Of a stretch of 64,000 bases of DNA, positions 10,032-17,848 are shown in pieces (position 1 is the first letter of the stretch; each line of letters starts with the position of its first letter). This DNA comes from Streptomyces sp. AC555_RSS877 (GTDB taxonomy: Bacteria; Actinomycetota; Actinomycetes; Streptomycetales; Streptomycetaceae): positions 1 to 64,000 of the forward strand of contig NZ_JAGMUK010000054.1 of the NCBI RefSeq assembly GCF_019049245.1, in the 5' to 3' direction. Made by a program: the position numbers and the translations under genes. The notes beneath the pieces are model-generated. The model was not told where the DNA came from. It saw only the letters and a program-made list of their open reading frames with translations, and ran no database searches.

Positions 10032-10277
10032 GATTGCCTGGAGCTGTGGAGGGCTGTCAAGAGCCGTCCACGAAAAAGCACCCCCTGTCGGAGCCTTGTC
10101 GGCTCCCCGCCCGAGTACTTGTCGGCGCCCCGCCGATCGCCGCGGGTGCGTCCGTTAAGGTCGTCTCGGAGCGACCGGGACGGCGCGATGCGCAAGGTGT
10201 CCCGGATGTGCCCCGCAGGTGCCCTCTCTCTTGGAGGGGTGGGAGAACATGCAGGTCAGAGCCGCTATGGGGGCACA

Positions 10278-10559
10278 GTGCGATTGAGAGTCGAGTTCAC
10301 GACCGAGCCCTTCGACCTCGATGAGGCGCCCGCGCACGCCCTGGTGGCCCGCGAGGTCGTCGAGGCGGCCGAACTGGACGCGGTGGACGTCGGACCGTTC
10401 GGCAACACGGCTGAGGGCGGCGCCGACGCCGTGCTGAGCGCCGTGGACGCCCTGCTGCGCCGGACCCTGGAGTCCGGCGCCACCCGGATCTCTCTCCAGC
10501 TCAACGTGATCGGCGAGCACGAGGCCGGCGAGAGCGTCACCGGGAAGGGTCGGAAGTGA
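10278..10559 (+). CDS. MTH1187/YkoF-type thiamine-binding-like small protein
   Basis: This 93-residue ferredoxin-like protein reads VRLRVEFTTEPFDLDEAP at the start, VDVGPFGNTAEGGADAVLSAVDALLRRTLESGA in the middle and TRISLQLNVIG at the end. The G-P-x-G-x-x-x-E-G stretch followed by a helix and the final strand are the MTH1187/YkoF pattern, members of which bind thiamine or similar small molecules. GTG at 10278 follows GGGGGC at good spacing; upstream in-frame starts add low-complexity residues. It overlaps the next gene by four bases. The ligand is not known; the position beside the ThDP-dependent gcl system and the urate operon is suggestive only. Confidence 0.6.
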   Translation: MRLRVEFTTEPFDLDEAPAHALVAREVVEAAELDAVDVGPFGNTAEGGADAVLSAVDALLRRTLESGATRISLQLNVIGEHEAGESVTGKGRK

Positions 10560-10924
10560 CCGGCACCGGAGACGAACCCTTCATCACGGCAGTGAAGCCG
10601 CTGGTCGACGCGATGGGCGGCGAGCTGGTCCCGCCGGACGAGGCCGGCCCCGATGACGTCGTGCTGGCCTGGGAGGGTGCCGACGTCGTCGCCGTGCGCC
10701 TGCCGCAGCTCGCCGACTCCCTCGACCACATCCTGGCCGCCATGGAGCGCAAGAAGGGCAAGCCCCTCGCCGACCTGGACCGCAAGGCCAAGCAGGAGGT
10801 CGTACGCATACTGGAGGCGCGTGGCGCCTTCTCCGTACGGCACGGCGTGGAGACCGTGGCGAGCGCGCTCGGCGTGAGCCGCTTCACGGTCTACAACTAC
10901 CTCAACCGTGAGAAGGGGAGCTGA
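10556..10924 (+). CDS. YheO-like helix-turn-helix regulator lacking the PAS domain
   Basis: This 122-residue protein ends in LDRKAKQEVVRILEARGAFSVRHGVETVASALGVSRFTVYNYLNRE, the pattern of the C-terminal HTH of YheO/DauR-type regulators. Those proteins usually carry an N-terminal PAS-like sensor of about 120 residues. Here only a short segment (MTGTGDEPFITAVKPLVDAMGGELVPP.. VVAVRLPQLADSLDHILAAM) precedes the HTH. The GTG start overlaps the stop of the small thiamine-binding-like gene (GTGA), so the two are coupled and the partner may be the sensor. It sits just upstream of the urate operon and is a candidate regulator for it. Confidence 0.65.
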   Translation: MTGTGDEPFITAVKPLVDAMGGELVPPDEAGPDDVVLAWEGADVVAVRLPQLADSLDHILAAMERKKGKPLADLDRKAKQEVVRILEARGAFSVRHGVETVASALGVSRFTVYNYLNREKGS

Positions 10925-10998
10925 GGCCCCGACGAGGTCGCGCTCGCGGGGCAAGGGGCCCGATCGCCCGGCTCGGCGGGCTCTGTAACCCGGAATTT

Positions 10999-11038
10999 TC
11001 AACAAAGTGTTGACGCGCTCTTCCGGAGGGCGTTAGCT
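10999..11038 (+). promoter_or_regulatory. Promoter of the urate operon with an overlapping palindrome
   Basis: A -35-like TTGACG (11010-11015), a 17-base spacer and a -10-like TTAGCT (11033-11038) fit a sigma-70-type promoter about 50 bases before uraD. The palindrome TCAACA-AAG-TGTTGA (10999-11013) covers the -35, as expected for a repressor operator. It differs from the AllR-like boxes. Further upstream, GCCCCG/CGGGGC at 10926-10952 is a weak hairpin that may end the preceding two-gene unit. Confidence 0.55.
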
Positions 11039-11087
11039 GGCGGCAGCCCGATCAGTACGAAGGCCGTTCGCGGCCACGGAGGCTCCC

Positions 11088-11597
11088 GTGACGTCGACTT
11101 CCACGCCCCCGGGCCTGGCCCGGTTCAACGCCCTGGAGAAACACGCGGCCTTCGCCGCCCTCCACGAGGCGTGCGCCTCCACGGCATGGGCCGAGCAGCT
11201 GCTCGCCGCCCGCCCCTACGCCACCGCCGAAGACCTCTACACCGCCAGTGACGCCGCGATGGCCGAGCTGAGCGCCCAGGACCTCGCCGAGGCCATGGCC
11301 GGGCACCCGCCGATCGGCCGTCCGAAGCCGGGCGACCCCACCTCGGCGCGGGAACAGCGCGGCATGGCCGGCGCCTCCGAGGAACTCAGGGCGCAGATGC
11401 TGGAGCTGAACCTGGCGTACCAGGAGAAGTTCGGCCACGTCTTCCTGATCTGTGCCACCGGCCGGACCGGCGAGCAGATGCGCGACGCGGTCAAGGAGCG
11501 GATCGGCAACGCGCCGGAGCAGGAGCGGGAGATCGTCCGCACCGAGCTGGGCAAGATCAACCGTATCCGACTGGCCCGCATCGTCGAAGAAGACTGA
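11088..11597 (+). CDS. uraD: 2-oxo-4-hydroxy-4-carboxy-5-ureidoimidazoline decarboxylase
   Basis: This 169-residue all-helical enzyme decarboxylates OHCU to S-allantoin, the last step of urate oxidation. Signature segments are LARFNALEKHAAFAALHEACAS at the start, the catalytic histidine stretch AMAGHPPIGRPKPGD, then TSAREQRGMAGASEELRAQMLELNLAYQEKFGHVFLICATGRT. The GTG start follows GGAGG. It is the first gene of uraD-uraH-uox, with gaps of 27 and 6 bases, so translation of the three is probably coupled. Confidence 0.95.
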   Translation: MTSTSTPPGLARFNALEKHAAFAALHEACASTAWAEQLLAARPYATAEDLYTASDAAMAELSAQDLAEAMAGHPPIGRPKPGDPTSAREQRGMAGASEELRAQMLELNLAYQEKFGHVFLICATGRTGEQMRDAVKERIGNAPEQEREIVRTELGKINRIRLARIVEED

Positions 11598-11624
11598 CGA
11601 AGACCCGAAGAGGACTGACGCAGC

Positions 11625-12032
11625 ATGAGCACCAGCACCACCGCCTCGGTGTCGACGCACATCCTCGACACCAGCATCGGCCGCCCCGCCCGGGGAGTCG
11701 CCGTCCAGCTCTCCGCCCGGCAGGGGCGCGAGGCGGACTGGCAGGCGCTCGGCGGCTCCGCGACCGACGCGGACGGACGGTGCAAGGACCTGCCGGCGCT
11801 GCCGGAGGGCACCACACACGTACGGCTCGACTTTGCCGTGGAGCCGTACTTCGAGACCCAAGTCGAGAACCAGCAAGCCGATGCGCAGCAGGACGCCCCC
11901 GCGAATCGGGACAGCGGCCCTGGGGTGTTCTTCCCGGAGGTGGCGATCACGTTCGCCGTCACACCCGGCGAGCACTACCACGTACCGCTGCTGCTCAACC
12001 CGTTCGGCTACTCCGTTTACCGAGGGAGCTAG
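11625..12032 (+). CDS. uraH: 5-hydroxyisourate hydrolase (transthyretin-like)
   Basis: This 135-residue transthyretin-like protein opens the ring of 5-hydroxyisourate. The N-terminal signature VSTHILDTSIGRPARGV and the C-terminal YSVYRGS, close to the canonical YRGS tail, both carry active-site residues; GEHYHVPLLLNPFGY precedes the tail. Between the central strands is an Asn/Gln/Asp/Ala-rich insertion of about 20 residues (VENQQADAQQDAPANRDSG), longer than in most bacterial homologues and probably an exposed loop. It is the middle gene of the urate operon. Confidence 0.94.
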   Translation: MSTSTTASVSTHILDTSIGRPARGVAVQLSARQGREADWQALGGSATDADGRCKDLPALPEGTTHVRLDFAVEPYFETQVENQQADAQQDAPANRDSGPGVFFPEVAITFAVTPGEHYHVPLLLNPFGYSVYRGS

Positions 12033-12038
12033 CAGAAG

Positions 12039-12968
12039 ATGACAGACGTTTCCCGCCCCGCCCGCCCTGGCCGCCCTGTGCTCCTGGGCCAGAACCAGTA
12101 CGGCAAGGCCGAGAACCGAGTCGTGAAGATCACGCGGGACGGCGCCACCCACCACATCAAGGACCTGAACGTCTCCGTGGCGCTCTCCGGCGACATGGAA
12201 GACGTCCACTACTCCGGCTCGAACGCCAACGTGCTGCCGACCGACACCACCAAGAACACCGTGTACGCCTTCGCCAAGGAGCACGGCATCGAGTCCGCCG
12301 AGCAGTTCGGCATCCACCTGGCCCGGCACTTCGTCACGAGTCAGCAGCCGATCAAGACGGCGCGCATCCGCATCGAGGAGTACGCCTGGGAGCGGATCGA
12401 GCACTCCGGGAAGGGAGCGCACTCCTTCGCACGCAAGGGCCAGGAGACCCGGCTGACCCAGATCACGTACGACGGCGAGTCCTGGGAGGTCGTCTCGGGC
12501 CTCAAGGACCTCGTCGTGATGAACTCGACCGACTCCGAGTTCTGGGGCTACGTCAAGGACGAGTACACGACGCTTCCCGAGGCGTACGACCGCATCCTGG
12601 CCACCCAGGTCGCCGCCCGCTGGCGCTTCAACTGGTGTGACGACGAGCAGGGCATGCCCGACTGGGAGACGTCCTACGAGCAGGTGAGGAAGCACATGCT
12701 CCAGGCCTTCGCCGAGACGTACTCGCTGTCGCTGCAGCAGACCCTGTACCAGATGGGCTCGCGGATCATCGACAGCCGCAGCGAGATCGACGAGGTCCGC
12801 TTCTCGCTGCCGAACAAGCACCACTTCCTCGTCGACCTCGAACCCTTCGGGCTGAAGAACGACAATGAGGTGTACTTCGCGGCCGACCGCCCGTACGGCC
12901 TGATCGAGGCGACCGTCCTGCGGGACGGCTGCGAGGCGAAGATCCCGGTGGACCTCACCAGCCCCTGA
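12039..12968 (+). CDS. Urate oxidase (uricase)
   Basis: This 309-residue cofactor-free oxidase converts urate to 5-hydroxyisourate and hydrogen peroxide. Recognisable segments are LGQNQYGKAENRVVKITRDG, LSGDMEDVHYSGSNANVLPTDTTKNTVYAFAKEHGI with the active-site threonine, and the C-terminal NKHHFLVDLEPFGLKNDNEVYFAADRPYGLIEATV, which is the uricase signature. The length is typical and the chain looks intact. It is the third gene of the operon; a strong hairpin follows 20 bases after its stop. No catalase or xanthine dehydrogenase gene is in the window. Confidence 0.96.
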   Translation: MTDVSRPARPGRPVLLGQNQYGKAENRVVKITRDGATHHIKDLNVSVALSGDMEDVHYSGSNANVLPTDTTKNTVYAFAKEHGIESAEQFGIHLARHFVTSQQPIKTARIRIEEYAWERIEHSGKGAHSFARKGQETRLTQITYDGESWEVVSGLKDLVVMNSTDSEFWGYVKDEYTTLPEAYDRILATQVAARWRFNWCDDEQGMPDWETSYEQVRKHMLQAFAETYSLSLQQTLYQMGSRIIDSRSEIDEVRFSLPNKHHFLVDLEPFGLKNDNEVYFAADRPYGLIEATVLRDGCEAKIPVDLTSP

Positions 12969-12987
12969 CCGACGCCATCTGCGGCAC

Positions 12988-13013
12988 CCGCGGCCCGCCT
13001 GTGCGGGCCGCGG
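12988..13013 (+). terminator. 11-bp hairpin after the urate oxidase gene
   Basis: CCGCGGCCCGC (12988-12998) and GCGGGCCGCGG (13003-13013) pair perfectly around the four-base loop CTGT. It separates uraD-uraH-uox from the amidohydrolase 57 bases further on and may act as an attenuator rather than a full stop. Confidence 0.7.
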
Positions 13014-13069
13014 CACTCAAATCCCCGGGTCCTGCCGTGCCCACTCCCCCCCAGCGAAAAGGACGAACC

Positions 13070-14446
13070 ATGGCAGCACCCCAGCGCATCGTCATCGAGA
13101 ACTGTGCGATCGCGACGGTGGACGCCGACGACACCGAGTACGCGAACGGCCACGTGGTCGTCGCCGGCAATCGCATCGAGGCGCTGGGCGCCGGCAAGGC
13201 CCCCGAGGGCCTGGAGAACGTCGTACGCAGGATCGACGCCACCGGCCACCTCGTGACCCCCGGCCTGGTCAACACCCACCACCACTACTACCAGTGGATC
13301 ACCCGGGGCCTGGCCACCGACCACAACCTCTTCGACTGGCTCGTCGCGCTGTACCCGACCTGGGCGCGCATCGACGAGCAGATGGTCCGCGCGGCAGCAC
13401 AGGGCTCGCTCGCGATGATGGCCCGCGGCGGTGTCACCACCGCCATGGACCACCACTACGTCTTCCCGCACGGCTCCGGCGACCTGTCCGGCGCGATCAT
13501 CGGTGCCGCCCGCGATATGGCCGTCCGCTTCACCCTCGCGCGTGGCTCCATGGACCGCAGCGAGAAGGACGGCGGCCTGCCCCCGGACTTCGCCGTCGAG
13601 ACCCTGGAGGGTGCCCTCGCCGCGACCGAGGAGACCGTGCGGCAGCACCACGACGCCTCCTTCGACGCGATGACCCAGGTCGCCGTGGCGCCCTGCTCGC
13701 CCTTCTCCGTCTCCACCGAACTCCTCACGCAGGGCGCCGAGTTGGCTCGCCACCTCGGGGTGCGGCTGCACACCCACGGCTCGGAGACCGTGGAGGAGGA
13801 GCAGTTCTGCAAGGAACTGTTCGGCATGGGCCCGACCGACTACTTCGAGTCCACCGGCTGGCTTGGCGCGGACGTGTGGATGGCGCACTGCGTCCACATG
13901 AACGACTCCGACATCGCCGCCTTCGCCCGCACGAAGACCGGTGTCGCCCACTGCCCGTCCTCCAACGCCCGGCTGGCGGCGGGGATCGCGAGGGTCCCGG
14001 ACATGCTCGCCGCCGGCGTCCCGGTCGGCCTCGGCGTCGACGGCACGGCGTCCAACGAGTCCGGCGAACTCCACACCGAACTGCGCAACGCCCTGCTCAT
14101 CAACCGCCTCGGCGCCCACCGCGAGGCCGCCCTGAACGCCCGGCAGGCGCTGCGCCTCGGAACGTACGGCGGCGCCCAGGTCCTGGGCCGCAGCGCCGAG
14201 ATCGGCTCCCTTGAACCCGGCAAGCTCGCCGACCTCGTGCTGTGGAACCTGGACACACTGGCCCACGCCTCCATCGCCGACCCGGTGACCGCCCTGGTCT
14301 TCGGCGCGGCGGCCCCGGTCACCGCCTCCTTCGTGAACGGCCGCCAGATCGTCGAGAACAGCCGGCTGCTCACCGCCGACGAGGACGCGATCGCCCGCTC
14401 CACGCGCACCGAGGCGCGGCGGCTGGCGGAGATCGCCGGACGCTGA
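13070..14446 (+). CDS. 8-oxoguanine deaminase-like amidohydrolase (AtzB/TrzN relative)
   Basis: This 458-residue amidohydrolase is of the type annotated as 8-oxoguanine deaminase or hydroxyatrazine hydrolase. Metal-site motifs are PGLVNTHHHYYQWITRG, the LHTHGSETVEEEQF strand, MAHCVHMNDSDIAAF and GLGVDGTASNESGEL. Deamination of 8-oxoguanine yields urate, which fits a gene directly behind the urate operon; guanine or an s-triazine substrate cannot be excluded. The ATG at 13070 follows AAAAGGA. It has its own gap after the urate oxidase hairpin and is followed by two tandem terminators. Confidence 0.85.
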   Translation: MAAPQRIVIENCAIATVDADDTEYANGHVVVAGNRIEALGAGKAPEGLENVVRRIDATGHLVTPGLVNTHHHYYQWITRGLATDHNLFDWLVALYPTWARIDEQMVRAAAQGSLAMMARGGVTTAMDHHYVFPHGSGDLSGAIIGAARDMAVRFTLARGSMDRSEKDGGLPPDFAVETLEGALAATEETVRQHHDASFDAMTQVAVAPCSPFSVSTELLTQGAELARHLGVRLHTHGSETVEEEQFCKELFGMGPTDYFESTGWLGADVWMAHCVHMNDSDIAAFARTKTGVAHCPSSNARLAAGIARVPDMLAAGVPVGLGVDGTASNESGELHTELRNALLINRLGAHREAALNARQALRLGTYGGAQVLGRSAEIGSLEPGKLADLVLWNLDTLAHASIADPVTALVFGAAAPVTASFVNGRQIVENSRLLTADEDAIARSTRTEARRLAEIAGR

Positions 14447-14504
14447 CACCGGACCGGCGTACGGCACCTGATCTCCGGTCGAGAGGGACGGCTCCCGACC
14501 GGTG

Positions 14505-14531
14505 GCCGTGGACCCGAGCGGGGTCCACGGC
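14505..14531 (+). terminator. First of two tandem terminators
   Basis: GCCGTGGACCC (14505-14515) pairs perfectly with GGGTCCACGGC (14521-14531) around a five-base loop, 58 bases after the amidohydrolase stop. Confidence 0.75.
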
Positions 14532-14539
14532 GGCCGTGT

Positions 14540-14569
14540 CCGGGGCGCGCATGGAAGTGCGCGCCCCGG
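14540..14569. terminator. Second tandem terminator
   Basis: CCGGGGCGCGC (14540-14550) pairs perfectly with GCGCGCCCCGG (14559-14569) around an eight-base loop. With the preceding hairpin it should insulate the purine operon from the repeat tract and the convergent AraC gene. Confidence 0.7.
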
Positions 14570-14573
14570 AACG

Positions 14574-14825
14574 GTCACCGGTCCCGGTCCCGGAACGGCC
14601 ACCGGTCTCGGCCCCGGAACGGCCACCGGCCACCGGCCACCGGTCCCGGCCACTGGCCACCGGTCCCGGCCACTGGCCACCGGTCCCGGCCACTGGCCAC
14701 CGGTCCCGGCCACTGGCCACCGGTCCCGGCCACCGGCCACCGGCCACCGGCCACCGGTCCCGGCCACCGGTCCCGGTCCCGGCCACCGGTCCCGGTCCCG
14801 GCCACCGGTCCCGGTCCCGGTCCCG
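14574..14825. repeat. GC-rich minisatellite with a 20-bp unit
   Basis: The tract is built of CCGGTCCC and GGCCACC/GGCCACT blocks. Its core is four exact copies of CGGTCCCGGCCACTGGCCAC at 14641-14720 and a fifth with one change at 14721-14740. On both sides the blocks go on in looser order (10-, 14- and 16-base spacings). On either strand it is open in several frames and would give a monotonous Gly/Pro/Arg/Thr peptide, with no ribosome site, so I do not call a gene. It lies between the purine operon terminators and the convergent AraC gene. Confidence 0.85.
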
Positions 14826-14850
14826 CACGAACCGTGCACGATCGTGGGCC

Positions 14851-15648
14851 TCACCCCCGGCGGAACGCCTGGCAGGGCTGGGGGTCCGGCAGCCGTCCGG
14901 TGAAGTACGACCTCGGCGGCACCCCCATCAGGGTGCGGAAGTCGGACGTCATGTGCGACTGGTCGTAGTAGCCGGTGGCGGCGGCCAGTTCCGCCCAGGC
15001 GGCACCGGGTGCCTCGGTCAGCACCTGACGCACGCGGTCGATGCGGGCGTAGTGCTTGGGGGACAGGCCCACGCCCTCCGTGAAGAGGTTGCGCAACTGC
15101 CGCTCACTGACGGCGAGTTCCCGGGCCACGTCCTTGACCTGTGCGGGGGCGCGGCCCGGCCGCGTCGACAGGGCGTCGACGGCGGATCGCAGCAGGCGGG
15201 TGCGCGAGCGGTCGGCCACCGGCAGCTCCGGCAGCAGTTCCGTCAGATACGCCACCATCTCCTCCGGTGCCAACCCCGTGATCTCCGCAGCGAGTTGCCG
15301 TGCCGTTCCGGACGGCAACGAGCCCAGCGGTACGGCTCGCCCGACGAGGTCGACCGCCGGTGTGCCGAGCAACGGGCGCACTGTGCCCGGCCCCAGGCTC
15401 ACCTGGACGCAGGACGCCACGCGACGGCCGCCGTCCGCGTAGTACGCGGCACGGGTGCGGGGTCCGACGACCAGGGCGTCACGCCGGCCGTCCGCCTCGA
15501 CCCGTACGACCAACTTCGTCGCCGTGTCCGGCACATGGGCGAACGACGGCGGCAACTTCTCCCCGACGCCCACCGACTCGATACCGCTGATCCAGGGACG
15601 CAGGGCGGCGGGAACGGTCACAGCGCGCTCGGGGAGGGCATTCGTCAC
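14851..15648 (-). CDS. AraC-family transcriptional regulator
   Basis: This regulator of about 265 residues has a sensing N-terminal domain (LVVRVEADGRRDALVVGPRTRAAYYADG.. CVQVSLGPGTVRPLLG) and a C-terminal pair of HTH motifs: VKDVARELAVSERQLRNLFTEGVGLSPKHYARIDRVRQVL, then WAELAAATGYYDQSHMTSDFRTLMGVPPRSYF. It is divergent from the NmrA-like gene, with under 100 bases between, so that gene is its likely target. The start is uncertain: GTG at 15648 has GGGGAGG immediately before it, and GTG at 15621 is the alternative. Its C-terminus abuts the minisatellite. Confidence 0.88.
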   Translation of the reverse strand: MTNALPERAVTVPAALRPWISGIESVGVGEKLPPSFAHVPDTATKLVVRVEADGRRDALVVGPRTRAAYYADGGRRVASCVQVSLGPGTVRPLLGTPAVDLVGRAVPLGSLPSGTARQLAAEITGLAPEEMVAYLTELLPELPVADRSRTRLLRSAVDALSTRPGRAPAQVKDVARELAVSERQLRNLFTEGVGLSPKHYARIDRVRQVLTEAPGAAWAELAAATGYYDQSHMTSDFRTLMGVPPRSYFTGRLPDPQPCQAFRRG

Positions 15649-15745
15649 CCTCCCCACGGTAGGCGCAGGCCCCCCTCGCGCGGGCCTCACAACCGTGCCG
15701 GAATTTCCTAGCGACCGGGGGCGGCCGACCGTCAGCGTTGAACCC

Positions 15746-16600
15746 ATGATCCTAGTGACCGGTGCCACGGGCACCATCGGCAGTGAAGTCGTACGACAGC
15801 TCGCGGCGCGTGGCGAGAAGGTGCGCGCCATGACCCGTGACCCGGCGAAGGCCCAGGTGCCGGCGGGTGTGGAGGTGGTGCGCGGGGACTTTCTCGACCC
15901 GCGGTCCGTGGACGCGGCGCTGGCCGGGGCGACGGCCGTGTTCCTGGTGGCCGTACTCGGACCGGCCGACGGTGGGCGGGACGCCCGGCTGGTCGAGCGA
16001 GCGCGGACGGCGGGCGTCCGCCGGATCGTGAAGCTCTCCTCCATCGGTACCGGCGATCCCGACTACGGCCCCTTCGGCACCTGGCATCTTCCGGGTGAGC
16101 AGGCACTGCGCGCAGGCGGCTCGGAGTGGACGATCCTGCGGCCGTCCTCCTTCGCCTCGAACACCCTCGGCTGGGCGGAAGCGGTGAGGGCGGGCCGGCC
16201 TGTGCCCGACATGACCGGGGACGGCCGACAGGGGGTCGTAGACCCGCGTGACGTCTCCGAGGCGGCCGTCGAGGCGCTGACCGGCTCCCGGCACTCGGGG
16301 CGGACGTACACGCTGACCGGGCCCGAGGCGATCACCGTCTCCGACCAGGCCTCCGAGGTCGCCGCCGTCGTGGGACGCCCGGTCACGACGCTCGGCCTCT
16401 CGCCGGACCGGATCCGCGAACAGCTGGCGGCCTCGGGGCTGGACGCGGCGGCTGTGGAGAGCGTCCTGGGCGGCCTCCTGTTCGCCCGCGAGGGCGGCAA
16501 CGCGCGCGTCACCGACGACGTACGGGAGGCGTTGGGGCGACCGGCGCGGTCGTACCGGCAGTGGGTGGAGGACCACAAGGGCGTCTTCGCCGGGGCCTGA
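15746..16600 (+). CDS. NmrA/SDR-like NAD(P)-binding protein
   Basis: This 284-residue atypical short-chain dehydrogenase starts with the dinucleotide motif MILVTGATGTIGSEVVRQLAARG. It continues with the NmrA pattern: GVEVVRGDFLDPRSVDAALAG, RRIVKLSSIGTG, EQALRAGGSEWTILRPSSFASN and VDPRDVSEAAVEAL. Such proteins act as quinone or aldehyde reductases, or as redox sensors without catalysis. The classical YxxxK pair is not evident. It is divergent from the AraC gene, which probably controls it. Confidence 0.85.
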   Translation: MILVTGATGTIGSEVVRQLAARGEKVRAMTRDPAKAQVPAGVEVVRGDFLDPRSVDAALAGATAVFLVAVLGPADGGRDARLVERARTAGVRRIVKLSSIGTGDPDYGPFGTWHLPGEQALRAGGSEWTILRPSSFASNTLGWAEAVRAGRPVPDMTGDGRQGVVDPRDVSEAAVEALTGSRHSGRTYTLTGPEAITVSDQASEVAAVVGRPVTTLGLSPDRIREQLAASGLDAAAVESVLGGLLFAREGGNARVTDDVREALGRPARSYRQWVEDHKGVFAGA

Positions 16601-16643
16601 CGGGCAGGCGGCGGCGGGAGACGCACGGGCTCGGCCTTGTTTC

Positions 16644-17066
16644 TCAGAGCCCGAACAGGCTCGGGTCGGACGCCAGCTCCTTGAACTGCTCGCGTGGATC
16701 CGCCACCAGCTTGCGCTTCTTGAGGTCCATCAGGCCACCGACCGCCGTGATCTCGGCCGCCACCGTGCCGTCGGTCTTGCGGATCGTCTGCTCGATCCGG
16801 AACGTCTTGCCCTCGCCCCAGTGGAAGGCGCAGGTCACCTCGACCTCGTCGCCCGCCAGTAACTCGCGCCGGTAGCGGATGGTGGTCTCCAGGGCCACCG
16901 GGCCCACACCCTTGCCGATGAGACCGGCCTGGCTGATTCCGGCAGCCCGGAGCAGCGACCAGCGCGCGTGCTCCGCGTAGTTGAGGTACACGCTCTGGTT
17001 GAGGTGACCCTGCACGTCCGTCTCATACCCGCGGACGGTCACCGGGACGGAAAACGGTTCGCTCAC
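16644..17066 (-). CDS. Acyl-CoA thioesterase (4HBT hot-dog fold)
   Basis: This 140-residue single-domain hot-dog protein starts FSVPVTVRGYETDVQGHLNQSVYLNYAEHARW, the 4-hydroxybenzoyl-CoA thioesterase signature with the catalytic aspartate in YETD and the HLN turn. The next helix and strands (VALETTIRYRRELLAGDEVEVTCAFHW) fit the family. It should hydrolyse an acyl-CoA; the substrate is unknown. The GTG start follows GGGGGAG. It is convergent with the NmrA-like gene. Confidence 0.88.
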   Translation of the reverse strand: MSEPFSVPVTVRGYETDVQGHLNQSVYLNYAEHARWSLLRAAGISQAGLIGKGVGPVALETTIRYRRELLAGDEVEVTCAFHWGEGKTFRIEQTIRKTDGTVAAEITAVGGLMDLKKRKLVADPREQFKELASDPSLFGL

Positions 17067-17127
17067 GGCTCCCCCTTCTCGTTGTGCTCGTCGTGGACGA
17101 CCTGATCGACCGATCTTGGCATGTTCA

Positions 17128-17766
17128 TCAGGTTCGGCGGGGGGAGGCCAGCAGATACCGGTCTCTCGTCCGCGGCTCGGTGTGCTCGCCGACCTGCCAG
17201 CCCGCCCCTTCCAGCGTGGCGGCGCAGGCCCGCAGCTGTCCGACGTCCGGCGCGTGCACGGCGACGGCCTCCGGCTGCGGGGTCGCCCGCACCCGGTAGC
17301 CCCGCGCGTCCCGCCCCTGCGGGCGGTGCCCCGCCGCTTCCAGGGCGAGCGCGGCGGCCTGCACCAGATGCGCGCGCTCCCAGCCGCACGGCCGGTCCGT
17401 CGCACCGTCCTGGTTGGTCATCCGGCGCAGTTCCAGCAGCCCCTGCCAGGCGCTGTGGACCTCCCGGACGCGTCCGGGGCCGGTGTCCGGCTCCTCGTCG
17501 CCGCCGATGCGGGCGGTGAAGACGCCGGCTGACGGGGGTGGGTCGAGGGAGGGCCCGGCAGAGGCGGCGGCGGTTTCCGGGGGTGCCTCCCGGATCCGGT
17601 GCCCCGCCGGTGTCAGGAAGTGGTCGTGGGGCGGCCTCGGATGCCGGAAGGCGAGACCTCGTTTCACCAGCGCGGCGAGCTGCGTCTCGGTGCCCTTCAG
17701 CCGGCCGGTCACCGGATCGGCGGCGTCGATGACACGCCGCTGCGCGGCGGTGGGCGGTCTTGTCAC
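17128..17766 (-). CDS. Conserved hypothetical protein with winged-helix-like N-terminus
   Basis: This 212-residue protein starts at a GTG behind GGGGAGGAG. The N-terminal 60 residues (AAQRRVIDAADPVTGRLKGTETQLAALVKRGLAFRHPRPPHDHFLTPAGHRIRE) look like a winged-helix module with a wing and the common LTPAGHRI end. The C-terminal half is an alpha/beta segment (GYRVRATPQPEAVAVHAPDVGQLRACAATLEGAGWQVGEHTEPRTRDRYLLAS). I cannot name a family. It lies 62 bases upstream of the thioesterase on the same strand and may share its transcript. Confidence 0.7.
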   Translation of the reverse strand: MTRPPTAAQRRVIDAADPVTGRLKGTETQLAALVKRGLAFRHPRPPHDHFLTPAGHRIREAPPETAAASAGPSLDPPPSAGVFTARIGGDEEPDTGPGRVREVHSAWQGLLELRRMTNQDGATDRPCGWERAHLVQAAALALEAAGHRPQGRDARGYRVRATPQPEAVAVHAPDVGQLRACAATLEGAGWQVGEHTEPRTRDRYLLASPRRT

Positions 17767-17848
17767 GGCGTGCTCCTCCCCGTCGAACAGCCTGGTCGAA
17801 GGGCTCCCGCACCGCCGCGGCCGGCAGCACGATCAGCCCTTTCGAAGA

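Noticed and set aside
14574..14825. CRISPR array
   Set aside because: The 20-bp units are directly abutting with no unique spacers, and no cas genes are present.
12674..14854. Open minus-strand frame of 726 codons across the amidohydrolase and the repeat tract
   Set aside because: It is antisense to two certain genes, and its first 100 residues are a translation of the minisatellite.
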